Assembly: GCA_902604795.1 (NCBI GenBank)
Contig: CACKZV010000002.1
Span: forward strand, 94,061-158,060
Origin: an uncultured Pelagibacteraceae bacterium
GTDB taxonomy: Bacteria; Pseudomonadota; Alphaproteobacteria; Pelagibacterales; Pelagibacteraceae
Reading direction: 5' to 3'
Length of the DNA stretch: 64,000 bases
Made by a program: the position numbers and the translations under genes. Within the stretch, counting starts at the first letter, position 1; every line of letters starts with the position of its first letter. The notes beneath the pieces were generated by a model. The model was not told where the DNA came from, made no database searches, and worked only from the letters and a program-made list of their open reading frames with translations. Shown piece after piece: positions 41,115 through 52,382 of the stretch.

Positions 41115-41969
41115 TTAAATATATCCCAGTTCAATCATTTCGATTTTAAACTCTTTTTCTATATCTTCCCTCAACTTTTTATCTATCAATTTCTCCCAAT
41201 CATTATCAGGTCCTAGATTAAAAAATTTCTTTTTCTCACCAGTTTCTTTATCACTTACAGCTTCAGCAAAGCCATTTTCTTTTTCTAACCTTTTAAGATT
41301 TTCAAAGGAATTCGACTTTACTGCTAATTCAATTTTTTTTGCTTCAAATTTTAAATTTAAAAGTTTAGATAGATATTCTGCAAGTTTATTAAATTCTTTA
41401 TGAGGATCTTGAATTAAGTCTTCATATTTAATTAGCAAATAATTTTTTCTAAACTGTTTCCATGAATTGTAGTGATTTCTCCATGAAGATATTACAGTAA
41501 AAATATTTCTATTTGCATTTGGATCATTTAAATCAAACTTTTTTCCTAGAGCTTTGTTTTCATCAAATAAAAATCTTTTCGCCTCATTGAAATTTCTTTT
41601 TGAAAAATGATAAAGTATGGACGAAATCACATTTCTTGGATCTCTTACAATGTGAACTGCTCCTAGTGAGACATCCTCATTTGTAAAAACAGAATTTTTA
41701 TATTTGCAAAGTGCATGGTGAGTTTTAAGAAATTTAATTTTATTATCTTCATTTAAAATTTTTTGTGACCTTATCCAATTTAAGGATAACTTTTCTAGAT
41801 TATCAATTTCACTTACCAAATTTATAAAATGAGATCTTTTAGGATACTGATCTATTTTAGCTATTTCGCTTAAATTTGCTTCACTATTTTTATTAAATAA
41901 TAGTGAATTCAAAAACGACCTTACCCATGTATTTCCACTTTTGGGATATGAAGCTAACCAAATAATCAT
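41115..41969 (-). CDS. Sulfotransferase domain protein (tandem copy A)
   Basis: MIIWLASYPKSGNTWVRSF, IVRDPRNVISSILYHF. Confidence 0.9.
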   Translation of the reverse strand: MIIWLASYPKSGNTWVRSFLNSLLFNKNSEANLSEIAKIDQYPKRSHFINLVSEIDNLEKLSLNWIRSQKILNEDNKIKFLKTHHALCKYKNSVFTNEDVSLGAVHIVRDPRNVISSILYHFSKRNFNEAKRFLFDENKALGKKFDLNDPNANRNIFTVISSWRNHYNSWKQFRKNYLLIKYEDLIQDPHKEFNKLAEYLSKLLNLKFEAKKIELAVKSNSFENLKRLEKENGFAEAVSDKETGEKKKFFNLGPDNDWEKLIDKKLREDIEKEFKIEMIELGYI

Positions 41970-42017
41970 TAAGATAAATATATAATTTAGATAAATATAA
42001 AACTATAATAATTAATT

Positions 42018-43349
42018 ATGACAATCTATGCTCTCTCTTCTGGACCTGGTGTATCAGGAATCGCGGTTATTAGAATGTCTGGATCTAAAGTTGAAGAGAT
42101 CGTAAAATTAATAACAAATGATCAACTTCCAGAGCCAAGGCAAGCAACCTTAAAAAAATTCAATAAAATCAACAATTCTGAACTTATAGACGAGGGAATA
42201 TTAATATGGTTTCCAGGCCCTAAGAGCTACACAGGCGAAGATATGGCTGAAATACATGTGCACGGTAGCATTGCTGTTGTGAGGACAATTTTAGATCAAT
42301 TATCAAAAATTGAAAATTGTCGACTTGCTGAGCCTGGTGAATTTACAAAAATTGCATTTCAAAATGAAAAAATAAATCTTCTTAAAGCCGAGAGCATATC
42401 CGATCTCATTTCTGCAGAAACAGAAATTCAAAGACAACAAGCTATTAAAATTATGAGTGGTAAAAGTTCAGATAAATTTAATTCACTTAGAGAAAAACTT
42501 TTAAAAATTTTATCAAACGTTGAAGCTAAAATTGATTTTCCTGAAGAAGATCTCCCAGATGATGTAACTAAAAATATAAAAAATGATTCTGGAAAAATAA
42601 GATTAGAAATCGAAAAAATTTTGAACGATCAAAAAGTTGGAGAAAGAATTAGAGAAGGTTTTAAAATTGCAATTATTGGACCAGCCAATGCAGGAAAATC
42701 ATCTTTGCTTAATTATCTTTCCAATCGTGATGTAGCTATCGTTTCAGAAATTGCAGGAACAACAAGAGACGTTATCGAAGCTCATTTAAATTTAGATGGA
42801 TATCCTGTTGTGATTTCTGATACTGCTGGAATAAGAGATAGCAAAGATGAGATAGAAAAAAAAGGAATTAAATTAGCCCTCAAACGTGCTGAGGATGCTG
42901 ATTTAAACATAATAGTAATAGAGCCAAAAAGTGTTAATTTTACAGGGTTTATGAACGATTTGGTTAGTGAAAAATCAATAATTGTAATTAATAAAATAGA
43001 TCTTGGTTATAAAGAGATAAATCAACAAATTGAAAAGTTTAATCCAATTTTTTTATCAATTAAAAATGAAACAAACTTGGATGAGTTAATAAATAGAATT
43101 AAAAATAAATTAAAAAATAAATTTGTTAGTTCAAACGAAACTTTAATTACGAGAGAAAGACATAGACAAAGTTTAGAAGCTTGTGTTCAAAATTTAATCA
43201 ACTTCGAGGAAAAAAACTTTCAAGAAGATTTTGATAAAGCTGCAGAAGATTTAAGACTGGCAACCAGACATTTAGGAATGATTGTTGGTAAAGTAGATGT
43301 TGAAGAAATATTAGGGTCTATTTTTAACGACTTTTGTATAGGTAAATAA
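42018..43349 (+). CDS. mnmE: tRNA modification GTPase MnmE
   Basis: TIYALSSGPGVSGIAVIRMSG, GPANAGKSSLLNYLSNRDVAIVS, DTAGIRDSKD, C-terminal FCIGK. Confidence 0.98.
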   Translation: MTIYALSSGPGVSGIAVIRMSGSKVEEIVKLITNDQLPEPRQATLKKFNKINNSELIDEGILIWFPGPKSYTGEDMAEIHVHGSIAVVRTILDQLSKIENCRLAEPGEFTKIAFQNEKINLLKAESISDLISAETEIQRQQAIKIMSGKSSDKFNSLREKLLKILSNVEAKIDFPEEDLPDDVTKNIKNDSGKIRLEIEKILNDQKVGERIREGFKIAIIGPANAGKSSLLNYLSNRDVAIVSEIAGTTRDVIEAHLNLDGYPVVISDTAGIRDSKDEIEKKGIKLALKRAEDADLNIIVIEPKSVNFTGFMNDLVSEKSIIVINKIDLGYKEINQQIEKFNPIFLSIKNETNLDELINRIKNKLKNKFVSSNETLITRERHRQSLEACVQNLINFEEKNFQEDFDKAAEDLRLATRHLGMIVGKVDVEEILGSIFNDFCIGK

Positions 43350-43425
43350 GTACTGAATTTACTCGGTTTTTATGCATTTTTAAGTGTTTCCTTGTAAATT
43401 TCAGGATCAATAATAAATTACAGCT

Positions 43426-45297
43426 ATGAAAAATGAGTTGTCATTTGATGTAGTTGTAATTGGCGGCGGGCATGCTGGCTGCGAAGCTGCAGCAGCATCT
43501 GCTAGATTGGGAGTAAATACAGCGTTATTTACACATAAATTTGATACTATTGGTGAGATGTCATGTAATCCAGCTATAGGAGGACTAGGCAAAGGCCATC
43601 TTGTTCGAGAAATAGACGCACTAGATGGTGTAATGGGAGAAGTGGCGGATAAATCAGGAATACAATTTCGATTATTAAATAGAAGCAGAGGTCCTGCAGT
43701 GCGTGGACCACGGACACAAAGTGATAGATCATTATATAAGAAATATATGCAAGAAAAACTCTTAAACTATTGTAATTTAAGTATTTTTTCAGATCCTGTA
43801 ATTGCCTTTATTTTTGAAAAAAACAATATAATCGGTTTTGTTACACAAGAAGGAAAAAAAGTACTCTCATCAAAAGTAATTCTAACAACTGGAACTTTTC
43901 TAAATGGTTTAATCCACATTGGTAATGAAAAAACACCTGCAGGGAGATTTAATGAAAAACCTTCAACTGGTTTAAGTGAACAGTTAGAAAAATATAATTT
44001 TAAAATTGGAAGATTAAAAACAGGAACACCACCAAGACTAGATGCAACGACAATTAATTTTGAAAAACTAGAGGAGCAGCACGCAGATGAAGATCCGTAT
44101 TTTTTTTCCTTCCTTACAAAAAAAAATATTAATAAACAAATTTCTTGTAGGATGACTTATACCAACCAAGCAGTGCATGATATCATTACCAAAAATATAA
44201 AAAGTAGTGCTATGTACTCTGGAAGTATTCAGGGAGTTGGTCCGAGATACTGCCCTTCTATAGAAGATAAAATTGTAAAGTTTGCCGATAAACAAAAGCA
44301 TCAAATATTTTTGGAGCCCGAGGGCCTAAATGATAAAACTATATATCCTAACGGAATTTCAACTTCTCTTCCAGCTGACGTACAGCAAGAAATATGTAAC
44401 AATATCAATGGTTTAGAGAATGTAAAGATATTAAGACCTGGATATGCTATAGAATATGATTTTGTGGACCCAAGAGAGCTATTTCTAACATTGGAGACAA
44501 AAAAAATTAGAAATCTTTACCTAGCAGGACAAATAAACGGTACAACTGGTTATGAAGAGGCAGCCGCTCAAGGCTTGATTGCTGGAATTAATGCTTCTCT
44601 TTCTATATTGGGTAAAGAACCATTTATCCTTGATAGATCTGAGGCATATATAGGCGTGATGATAGATGATTTGGTCACAAAAGGAGTTGCTGAGCCTTAT
44701 AGAATGTTTACCTCAAGGGCAGAATATAGGTTATCTTTGAGATCTGATAATGCAGATCTTAGACTTACTCAAAAAGGAATTGATATTGGGCTTATACTTG
44801 ATGAAAGAAAAATAACATATAAAGAAAAAGCTTCTAAACTTGATAAAAGTCTAAAAAAAATGGAAAATTCATTGATTTCTCCATCTAAAGCTACAAAATT
44901 CGGAATAAATATTGCGAAAGATGGCGTTAAAAGAAATGCAATAGAAATATTGAGTCAGAAATCAGTAAAAATGAGTAAAATTAGGGAAATTTGGCCAGAA
45001 ATCAAATATGTTTCACGTGAAATAGATGAGCAAATCGAGATAAAAGCTCATTATAAAGGCTATTTGAAGAAACAAGATGCAGATATATTAGCATTTAAAA
45101 GAGATGAAAATCTTAAAATTCCTGAAAATTTAGATTATGATCAATTCTCAGGGTTATCAAATGAAGTAAAATCAAAATTTAAGGAAATAAAACCAAAAAC
45201 ACTTGGCCAAGCACTTAGAATAGATGGGATTACGCCAGCAGCAGTATATATTTTGTTGTCTCATGTCAAAAGAAAGTCTATTAAGCATATAGCTTGA
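43426..45297 (+). CDS. mnmG: tRNA modification enzyme MnmG (GidA)
   Basis: [48 protein letters not shown]. Confidence 0.98.
   Translation: MKNELSFDVVVIGGGHAGCEAAAASARLGVNTALFTHKFDTIGEMSCNPAIGGLGKGHLVREIDALDGVMGEVADKSGIQFRLLNRSRGPAVRGPRTQSDRSLYKKYMQEKLLNYCNLSIFSDPVIAFIFEKNNIIGFVTQEGKKVLSSKVILTTGTFLNGLIHIGNEKTPAGRFNEKPSTGLSEQLEKYNFKIGRLKTGTPPRLDATTINFEKLEEQHADEDPYFFSFLTKKNINKQISCRMTYTNQAVHDIITKNIKSSAMYSGSIQGVGPRYCPSIEDKIVKFADKQKHQIFLEPEGLNDKTIYPNGISTSLPADVQQEICNNINGLENVKILRPGYAIEYDFVDPRELFLTLETKKIRNLYLAGQINGTTGYEEAAAQGLIAGINASLSILGKEPFILDRSEAYIGVMIDDLVTKGVAEPYRMFTSRAEYRLSLRSDNADLRLTQKGIDIGLILDERKITYKEKASKLDKSLKKMENSLISPSKATKFGINIAKDGVKRNAIEILSQKSVKMSKIREIWPEIKYVSREIDEQIEIKAHYKGYLKKQDADILAFKRDENLKIPENLDYDQFSGLSNEVKSKFKEIKPKTLGQALRIDGITPAAVYILLSHVKRKSIKHIA
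45009..45024. promoter_or_regulatory. parS: parS-like site inside mnmG
   Basis: TGTTTCACGTGAAATA, 15/16 match to TGTTTCACGTGAAACA. Confidence 0.85.
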
Positions 45298-45938
45298 TTG
45301 ATTCGAAAATAATAAAAAAAGACAAAATTTACCTTCCAAATGCTTCACGTGAAACATTAAAGGAGCTGGATGAGTACTCACAGTCAATTTTAAAAACAAA
45401 CAAGAAAATTAATTTGATAAGTTCAAGCACTGAAAAGTCAATAAATACAAGACATATTTTTGATAGTGCACAAACCATTGATTTTATTGATAAAAATGAT
45501 ATTCAAGTGTGCACAGATCTTGGCTCAGGTGCAGGTCTTCCTAGCATAGTTTTAGGTATTTTGATGAAATCCAAAAAGCAAGGTTTTAAGCTGATTTTTT
45601 ATGAAAAGAGTTACCACAAAAGTAATTTTCTTAAAGAGATGGTAAAAAAATTTAAATTAGAAGCAAAAATTTATCAAAAAAATATATTTGAAGAGAAAAA
45701 TTTAGTAACTGACGTAATAATTTGTAGAGCATTCAAACCATTACCGGTTATTTTTGAAATAGCGACAAAGAATTTTAAAAATTTCAAATACATAGTTATG
45801 TATCTAGGAAAGAGTGGTAAAAAAAATTTAAAAGATGTTTCTACAAAGTGGAAATTCGATATAGAAGAAATGAAAAGTCTAACAAGTGATCTGTCGTCAG
45901 TAGTAAGAATTTCAAATTTGAAAAAAAAATATGAATAA
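45294..45938 (+). CDS. rsmG: 16S rRNA (guanine-N7) methyltransferase RsmG (GidB)
   Basis: [42 protein letters not shown] start overlapping the mnmG stop (TTGA). Confidence 0.93.
   Translation: MIDSKIIKKDKIYLPNASRETLKELDEYSQSILKTNKKINLISSSTEKSINTRHIFDSAQTIDFIDKNDIQVCTDLGSGAGLPSIVLGILMKSKKQGFKLIFYEKSYHKSNFLKEMVKKFKLEAKIYQKNIFEEKNLVTDVIICRAFKPLPVIFEIATKNFKNFKYIVMYLGKSGKKNLKDVSTKWKFDIEEMKSLTSDLSSVVRISNLKKKYE
45341..45356. promoter_or_regulatory. parS: parS-like site inside rsmG
   Basis: TGCTTCACGTGAAACA, 15/16 match to TGTTTCACGTGAAACA. Confidence 0.85.
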
Positions 45939-46731
45939 AAAAATTATTTCAGTCATAAATCAGAAAGGTGGAGTGGGTAAGACTACCACAGTTATCAATC
46001 TTGCTGCCGGTCTAACAATGAAAGAAAAAAAAATTCTTGTTATTGATCTTGATCCACAAGGTAATGCTACAACAGGCCTTGGATTATCTAACACAACAAG
46101 TTCTGATCAAACAATTTACAATGTTTTGAATGGAAATAAAAAAATTTCAGAGGTAATCCAGTCTACGAGACTTAAAAATTTAGATTTGATATCATCGAAT
46201 GTTGATTTGTCTGGACTAGAGGTAGAGACAGCAGATGATAGTCGTAGAGCCTTTAAATTAAAAGATGAATTAACATTGATTTTAAACAATTCTGAGCCGA
46301 CTTATGACTATATCATAATTGACTGCCCACCATCCTTAAGCCTCCTTACAATCATGGCCTTGGTAGCTTCCAATGCTCTAGTGGTACCACTTCAGACAGA
46401 ATTTTTTGCTTTGGAGGGACTTACACAACTTATGAAAACTATTGAGAGGATAAAGTCGAACCTAAATCCATCTTTGGAGATAAGAGGAATACTCCTGACC
46501 ATGTACGATAAGAGAAATAAATTATCAGGGGAGGTAGAAATAGAGGCAAGGAACTATTTTAAGGATAAAGTTTACAGCACAGCAGTACCTAGAAATGTCA
46601 GATTATCAGAAGCACCCTCACACGGTGTTCCAGTTTTAATTTATGACAAAACTTGTCCAGGTAGTAGAGCTTATTTTAGTTTTACAGAAGAATTCTTAAA
46701 TCAAGATAAACCAGTGGAGAGTGCAGCATGA
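45931..46731 (+). CDS. parA: Chromosome partitioning ATPase ParA
   Basis: ISVINQKGGVGKTTTVINLAAGL, DLDPQGNATTGLG, DCPPSLSLLT. Confidence 0.98.
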   Translation: MNKKIISVINQKGGVGKTTTVINLAAGLTMKEKKILVIDLDPQGNATTGLGLSNTTSSDQTIYNVLNGNKKISEVIQSTRLKNLDLISSNVDLSGLEVETADDSRRAFKLKDELTLILNNSEPTYDYIIIDCPPSLSLLTIMALVASNALVVPLQTEFFALEGLTQLMKTIERIKSNLNPSLEIRGILLTMYDKRNKLSGEVEIEARNYFKDKVYSTAVPRNVRLSEAPSHGVPVLIYDKTCPGSRAYFSFTEEFLNQDKPVESAA

Positions 46732-47579
46732 TCAATCCATTTAAATCAAAAAAGGGACTAGGAAGAGGACTATCTTCTTTGATAGGAGATAGTGAAAAAA
46801 TTGAAAATAAAAAAAATGTCTCAATAAGTTCGTTAGTTAGAAATAAGTATCAGCCAAGAAAAAAATTTGACGAAGCAAGTTTAGAAGAATTAACTAATTC
46901 TATAAGAGAGAGAGGCATAATTCAACCAATCATAGTTAGGCCATCCTCTGATGAGGATGATAAACTAGAAATAATAGCTGGCGAAAGAAGATGGCAGGCA
47001 GCACAACACGCAGGACTTCATGAGGTGCCAGTGGTCGTAATTAATGTAGATAATCTAAAATCTTTAGAACTTGCTATTGTTGAAAACGTTCAAAGAAAGG
47101 ATTTGAATCCAATTGAAGAAGCTGAGGGTTATAAAAGATTGATAGACGAATTTAGTTATGACCAGGACAAGGTATCAAAATTTATTGGTAAAAGTAGAGC
47201 ACATATATCTAATTGTTTGAGACTGCTATCTCTTCCACAAGAAATAATAGAATTAATAATTGAAGAGAAATTGTCTCAAGGACACGCAAAAATCTTAGTT
47301 GGATTAGATAATGCAATTCTTTTAGCAAAGAAAATAATCTCAAAAAAATTGTCAGTTAGGCAAGCAGAAAGTTTAGTTCGTATGTTAAAATCTAGTTCCA
47401 ATAGTTCTATTAAGAAAAAAGATCCAAACATCGTAACTCTTGAAGAGGAGTTAACAGATAAAATTGGAATGAGGGTGTTTGTTAAGAATAAAAGAAATAA
47501 CTCTGGCACTATTAGTTTAGAGTATAAGGGAGCTGACCAGCTTGATAGGTTGGTAGAGATTATTAAACAAAATTATTAG
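46728..47579 (+). CDS. parB: Chromosome partitioning protein ParB
   Basis: KKGLGRGLSSLIG, NKYQPRKKFDE, IAGERRWQAAQHAGL, IVENVQRKDLNPIEEA. Confidence 0.98.
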   Translation: MINPFKSKKGLGRGLSSLIGDSEKIENKKNVSISSLVRNKYQPRKKFDEASLEELTNSIRERGIIQPIIVRPSSDEDDKLEIIAGERRWQAAQHAGLHEVPVVVINVDNLKSLELAIVENVQRKDLNPIEEAEGYKRLIDEFSYDQDKVSKFIGKSRAHISNCLRLLSLPQEIIELIIEEKLSQGHAKILVGLDNAILLAKKIISKKLSVRQAESLVRMLKSSSNSSIKKKDPNIVTLEEELTDKIGMRVFVKNKRNNSGTISLEYKGADQLDRLVEIIKQNY

Positions 47580-48553
47580 TAATTACTGATAAAATTTGAG
47601 ACAAAAAGCATTGAATTTGCTGTATTTTTCTTAACTAAAGCTTCCAAATCATTGATCTTAAATATTATATCTTTTACCTCATTAGTTGACCAGGACTGAG
47701 CTTGTTTTTTTACAATTTCTTTTTCTTTCCAAAATATAGGAGGTTTAATTGTAGATATTACCTGATCAATATTTTTATTATTATCAACTTCATTTCTTAT
47801 CTTTAAAAGTCTTTTTGATTTATTTAATATTGTTCTTATTATTAAGATACAATCGTCTGATGAGTAATTATTTTCATTAAGAATATTTGACACTTTTTTT
47901 GAATTTTTTGCTAAATAATTATCTGATAATTCGAATACACTGTAGTTTTCTGCAAGATTAGAAAGTTTTAATATATCTTCAATACTTAATTTTTTTTTAG
48001 TAATTGATAAGTTTTTTAATTTAGATAGTTCATTTTTTAAATTTATTCTATCACCATTCGATCTTTCGATAAGAATATTTTTTATTTCTTGAGAAAGGCT
48101 TAATTTATAATCTTTTAAAAAGTTATTAATAATAAAATTTAATGATCGAGAATCGTCTTCATAAACCGGTATACAAATTACATTTTTTTCTTTTTCAAAT
48201 AAATTTCTTAATTTAGATTTCTTTTCTAAGTTTGAAGATTTAATTATTACTTTTGCTCCAATTTCCTTTCTTTCTAAAAGTTCATTAATAACAGTAATTA
48301 ATTTATCTGTACCTCTTGAAATAATAATTAATTTTTCAGTCTCGAAAAGAGATTTATTTAGCAAACTTGATATAAATTCATCTTTGTTTGTTAATATATC
48401 CTGCTCATCATATTTCAAAACTTCACCTTTAAAATTTTTTAAATAGAAATTATTAATTATATCTTGCTTAACTCCTTCGTTATTACCATAAATTAGATGT
48501 ATATTTAATTTTGATGATTCTAATTTTTCTAATTCAAAACTTTTAATTATCAT
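47576..48553 (-). CDS. holA: DNA polymerase III delta subunit
   Basis: HLIYGNNEGVKQDIINNF and HolA-like layout; next to lptE-leuS and parB as in other alphaproteobacteria. Confidence 0.85.
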   Translation of the reverse strand: MIIKSFELEKLESSKLNIHLIYGNNEGVKQDIINNFYLKNFKGEVLKYDEQDILTNKDEFISSLLNKSLFETEKLIIISRGTDKLITVINELLERKEIGAKVIIKSSNLEKKSKLRNLFEKEKNVICIPVYEDDSRSLNFIINNFLKDYKLSLSQEIKNILIERSNGDRINLKNELSKLKNLSITKKKLSIEDILKLSNLAENYSVFELSDNYLAKNSKKVSNILNENNYSSDDCILIIRTILNKSKRLLKIRNEVDNNKNIDQVISTIKPPIFWKEKEIVKKQAQSWSTNEVKDIIFKINDLEALVKKNTANSMLFVSNFISNY

Positions 48554-49019
48554 TTAGATTTGTAATTGACGAAATGATATTATCACTGATACTCCCAGTT
48601 AAATTTTCTACAATAATATCCTCTGTTTGTTCAAGTTTAAACTGATCAGAGTCATTATTATAAATATTATTTTTTTCTATTTTATTTGTGAGGAGTAATT
48701 TATCGTTACTGATTATCCTATATTCAACTATGATATTCATTTCAAACTTTAAAGGATCTCCTTTTGAATCTTTTGATACAATTTTTCTTTCTTTTTTTGA
48801 ATTCACACTTATTACATACTTTTTTTTGTCTTTATTTTCTGTATTCTTGATAAACTTAAGTTTATTTCTTATAATTCTATTTATATCTCTTTCACCATTA
48901 TAAAAAGATTCCTTGATTTCAAAATTGTAATCTTTTTCCAAGAAAATTGGCTGATAAGAGCATGAAGTTATTCCTACTATTAAAAAAAGAGCTAGAGTTT
49001 TTATTAGGATTTTATTCAT
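48543..49019 (-). CDS. lptE: LPS-assembly lipoprotein LptE-like
   Basis: Lipobox signal ([14 protein letters not shown]), between leuS and holA. Confidence 0.78.
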   Translation of the reverse strand: MNKILIKTLALFLIVGITSCSYQPIFLEKDYNFEIKESFYNGERDINRIIRNKLKFIKNTENKDKKKYVISVNSKKERKIVSKDSKGDPLKFEMNIIVEYRIISNDKLLLTNKIEKNNIYNNDSDQFKLEQTEDIIVENLTGSISDNIISSITNLNDN

Positions 49020-51558
49020 TTATTAATAAATTAATTAATCTATTTTTTACAAATATGATTTTGTTTATAGATTTATCTTTTAAATATTTTTTTGACAATT
49101 CATTTGATCTAATTTTCTTCATCAGACTATTTTGATCGATATCTCTACTTTCCTTTAAAATTGCTCTTTTTTTTCCATTTATTTGTACAACATAATCTAT
49201 TCTTTCTTCATCTAAAAGATTTTTGTCTATTTTAGGCCATTTTATTTGATCAATAAATCCTAATTCATCCATACACTCAGCTGTAAAATGTGGGATCGCA
49301 GGTGAAAACAAAATTAATATTTTTTTATAACTATCCTTAAGAACTTTGCTATTAATTTTTTTTTCAATTTCCTTATTGAGAAAATTATATGTCTCATAAA
49401 TATTAGCTATTATTACGTTGTAATTAAAACCATTAAGGTTGTTAGTTATCTTGTTTATCATTTGATTTGTATATTTCTGTAAAGTTTTATCTTCTGAATT
49501 ATTATTATTATTATTTTTAATTTTTTCTTTTATTTTGGTATGTAATATCCAAAGTTTTTGTAAAAATTTAAAAGAAGCAACCATCCCTTGATCTGACCAT
49601 TGCACATCTTTTTCAGGTGGACTATCTGATAATATAAATAATCTTACTGCATCAGCTCCATAGCTATTAATTATATTTTCAGGATCTATGACATTTTTTT
49701 TTGATTTTGACATTGACTCTGAAGGACCAACTTTAACTTTATTTTTTTTATCCCCCTTTTTACAATACTGGTTTCCAACCAATTCTATTTCCTCTGGACT
49801 TAACCAATTATTATTTTGGTCTTTATAGGTCTCATGGCATACCATCCCTTGAGTAAATAAACCTTCAAATGGCTCTTTAAATTTAAAACTATTATTTTTA
49901 AATCCTATGGCCTTGGTAAAAAATCTTGAGTACAATAAGTGAAGAATTGCGTGTTCAACTCCACCAATATATTGATCAACGGGCATCCAATAGTCAATCT
50001 CTTCTTGTTTATATCCATATTTTAAATTGTCCGGTGAGCAAAATCTAAGATAATACCATGATGAGCAAACAAACGTATCCAGAGTATCTGTTTCTCTAAT
50101 ATATTTTTTCCCATTCATGGTAAAATTTTTCCAATCTGTTTTTGAGTCAAGGGGATTACCTTTTGAATTTAAATCAATATTGTCTGGAAGTTTAACTGGT
50201 AGATTATTTTTTGGAATTTTTACTACATTTCCCTCTTCATCATAAGCCATTGGTATAGGGCAACCCCAATACCTTTGTCTTGAAACTCCCCAATCTTTAA
50301 GTCTAAAATTAATTTTCTTTTTACCAATTTTTTTTTCCTCTAAAATATCAATTGTTTTTTTAATTGATTCCTCTGGGGCTTTAAGTTTATTTAGGAATTC
50401 TGAATTTATCAAAACTCCAGGACCTGAATATGCCTCATCCTTTACCTCAAAACTTTCTTTTTCACCATCTGGCTTAACAACTGTTTTAATACTAAGACCA
50501 TATTTTTTAGCAAAGTCGAAATCTCTCTGATCATGTGCAGGACACCCAAATACCGCTCCAAAACCGTAATCCATTAAAACAAAATTTGCAAAGAAAACTG
50601 GGACTTTTTGTTTTGGATTTAAGGGATTTATTGCTTCAAGATTTGTCTTAAAACCAATTTTTTCACCAATTGCAATTGCTTCTTCAGTCGTTCCTGTCTT
50701 TGAACACTCTGTTTTAAAATCTTGAAATTCTTTATTTTTTAAAAAATATTTTGAAATTTCATGATCAACAGACAGAGCTAAAAATGAAAATCCAAATAGT
50801 GTATCGGGTCTCGTTGTGAAACATTTTATTTCTTTTACAGGAATATCTCCCTCTGTTTTAAATGCTATTTCACAGCCAAAAGATTTTCCAATCCAATTTT
50901 TTTGCATTATTTTAACTTTATTAGGCCAAAGTTTTAGATCATCTAAGCCATCTAGTAATTCTTGTGAAAATTTTGAAATATTAAAAAACCATTGATTTAG
51001 CTTTTTACGTTCAACTACTGCTCCAGATCTCCACCCTTTTCCATCAATAACTTGCTCGTTTGCAAGCACAGTTTTATCAACTGGGTCCCAGTTTACATAA
51101 TTTTCTTTTCTGTAAACTAATCCTTTCTCGTAAAGCTCTAAGAAAAATAATTGTTGATGCTTATAATATTCTTCAGAACAGGTAGAAATTTCTCTGTCCC
51201 AATCAATGGAGAGCCCTAGTTTTTTTAACTGGCTTTTCATATTTGAAATGTTTTTATTTGTCCATTCTTTTGGATCTAAATTATTTTCTCTTGCAGCATT
51301 TTCTGCAGGCATACCAAATGCATCCCAACCCATTGGATGCATTACATTAAAACCTTGTAAAGACTTATAACGTGATAAAACATCACCTATAGTATAATTT
51401 CTTACATGACCCATGTGAATTTTGCCTGAAGGATAAGGAAACATTTCAAGACAATAAAACTTTTCTTTTGAATGATCTATTTTAGATTTAAAAACTCCCG
51501 ATTTTATCCATTTTTCTTGCCATTTTTTTTCTATCGTTTTAAAATTATATCTTTCCAT
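49012..51558 (-). CDS. leuS: Leucyl-tRNA synthetase
   Basis: [33 protein letters not shown]. Confidence 0.98.
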   Translation of the reverse strand: MERYNFKTIEKKWQEKWIKSGVFKSKIDHSKEKFYCLEMFPYPSGKIHMGHVRNYTIGDVLSRYKSLQGFNVMHPMGWDAFGMPAENAARENNLDPKEWTNKNISNMKSQLKKLGLSIDWDREISTCSEEYYKHQQLFFLELYEKGLVYRKENYVNWDPVDKTVLANEQVIDGKGWRSGAVVERKKLNQWFFNISKFSQELLDGLDDLKLWPNKVKIMQKNWIGKSFGCEIAFKTEGDIPVKEIKCFTTRPDTLFGFSFLALSVDHEISKYFLKNKEFQDFKTECSKTGTTEEAIAIGEKIGFKTNLEAINPLNPKQKVPVFFANFVLMDYGFGAVFGCPAHDQRDFDFAKKYGLSIKTVVKPDGEKESFEVKDEAYSGPGVLINSEFLNKLKAPEESIKKTIDILEEKKIGKKKINFRLKDWGVSRQRYWGCPIPMAYDEEGNVVKIPKNNLPVKLPDNIDLNSKGNPLDSKTDWKNFTMNGKKYIRETDTLDTFVCSSWYYLRFCSPDNLKYGYKQEEIDYWMPVDQYIGGVEHAILHLLYSRFFTKAIGFKNNSFKFKEPFEGLFTQGMVCHETYKDQNNNWLSPEEIELVGNQYCKKGDKKNKVKVGPSESMSKSKKNVIDPENIINSYGADAVRLFILSDSPPEKDVQWSDQGMVASFKFLQKLWILHTKIKEKIKNNNNNNSEDKTLQKYTNQMINKITNNLNGFNYNVIIANIYETYNFLNKEIEKKINSKVLKDSYKKILILFSPAIPHFTAECMDELGFIDQIKWPKIDKNLLDEERIDYVVQINGKKRAILKESRDIDQNSLMKKIRSNELSKKYLKDKSINKIIFVKNRLINLLINE

Positions 51559-51584
51559 TAAATTAAATTAAAAATTACTACTAA

Positions 51585-52163
51585 TTATTTTTTTCTGGTA
51601 GTTGTTCCACCTTTATAAGGCTTGAAATTTTTATCTTTATTTTGTTTTTTATAAATTGTTGCTTTAGATAAAATTTGTTTTTTTAATTCAGCTGAAAGTG
51701 ATCCTGTTTTTTGAGAAATCGCACAATTTGCAACCTGGTTACATTTTTTATAGAAAACTTTGATATCTAATGCATCAGCCCTAACTTCATTTGTTAAAAA
51801 ACGAATAGATATTTTTACTGACTCGTCTAAATTGCTACCTTCAGAATACCAATCTGTTATAATTATGCCTCCGCCATAATTTACAGAGGAGAGAGGCATA
51901 AAGTCTAAAGTATCAAGTGATGCTCTCCATAACTCGTTAGCACTAGCAAACATAAAATCTCCACCTTTACCTGAGCCTTTAAATGCATCATCTAGTCTGA
52001 ACCCTCTTCCTTCTTCGAGATTTTTTTTCACTCTTTCCTTAGGGTCTGGTGAAGTTTTTCGCGCATCTCCACCTGGCAAACTTTCAATACCCTTGCATGA
52101 TGTCAGTGCAAATATTCCAATCATCAAAAATTTTGTGACTCGTAAATTTAAAAAATTTGCCAT
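51585..52163 (-). CDS. DUF3576 family lipoprotein
   Basis: Lipobox (GIFALTSCKG), LWRASLDTLDFMPLSSVNYGGGIIITDWYS. Confidence 0.85.
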   Translation of the reverse strand: MANFLNLRVTKFLMIGIFALTSCKGIESLPGGDARKTSPDPKERVKKNLEEGRGFRLDDAFKGSGKGGDFMFASANELWRASLDTLDFMPLSSVNYGGGIIITDWYSEGSNLDESVKISIRFLTNEVRADALDIKVFYKKCNQVANCAISQKTGSLSAELKKQILSKATIYKKQNKDKNFKPYKGGTTTRKK

Positions 52164-52331
52164 AAATGTTCTAAAAACTTAGTAATAGATGAAAAAACAC
52201 TATAGTTAAAAGGATTTTTTTAGTAATGACAAAAATATCAAATAATTCAACATTTTTAGTGATGTAAAATTACAACACTTTTATAAAAAAACTCGAATTG
52301 ATTAACTAAATGTCAGTAAAATAGTTAAAAA

Positions 52332-52363
52332 TTGATACTAGTTTAGCTGTTTAATATTAAACA
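52332..52363 (+). promoter_or_regulatory. Putative housekeeping promoter with overlapping palindrome upstream of the porin
   Basis: TTGATA (52332-52337) N17 TATTAA (52355-52360); 16-bp palindrome TGTTTAATATTAAACA (52348-52363). Confidence 0.55.
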
Positions 52364-52382
52364 ATTAACGAAAGGTAATAAT

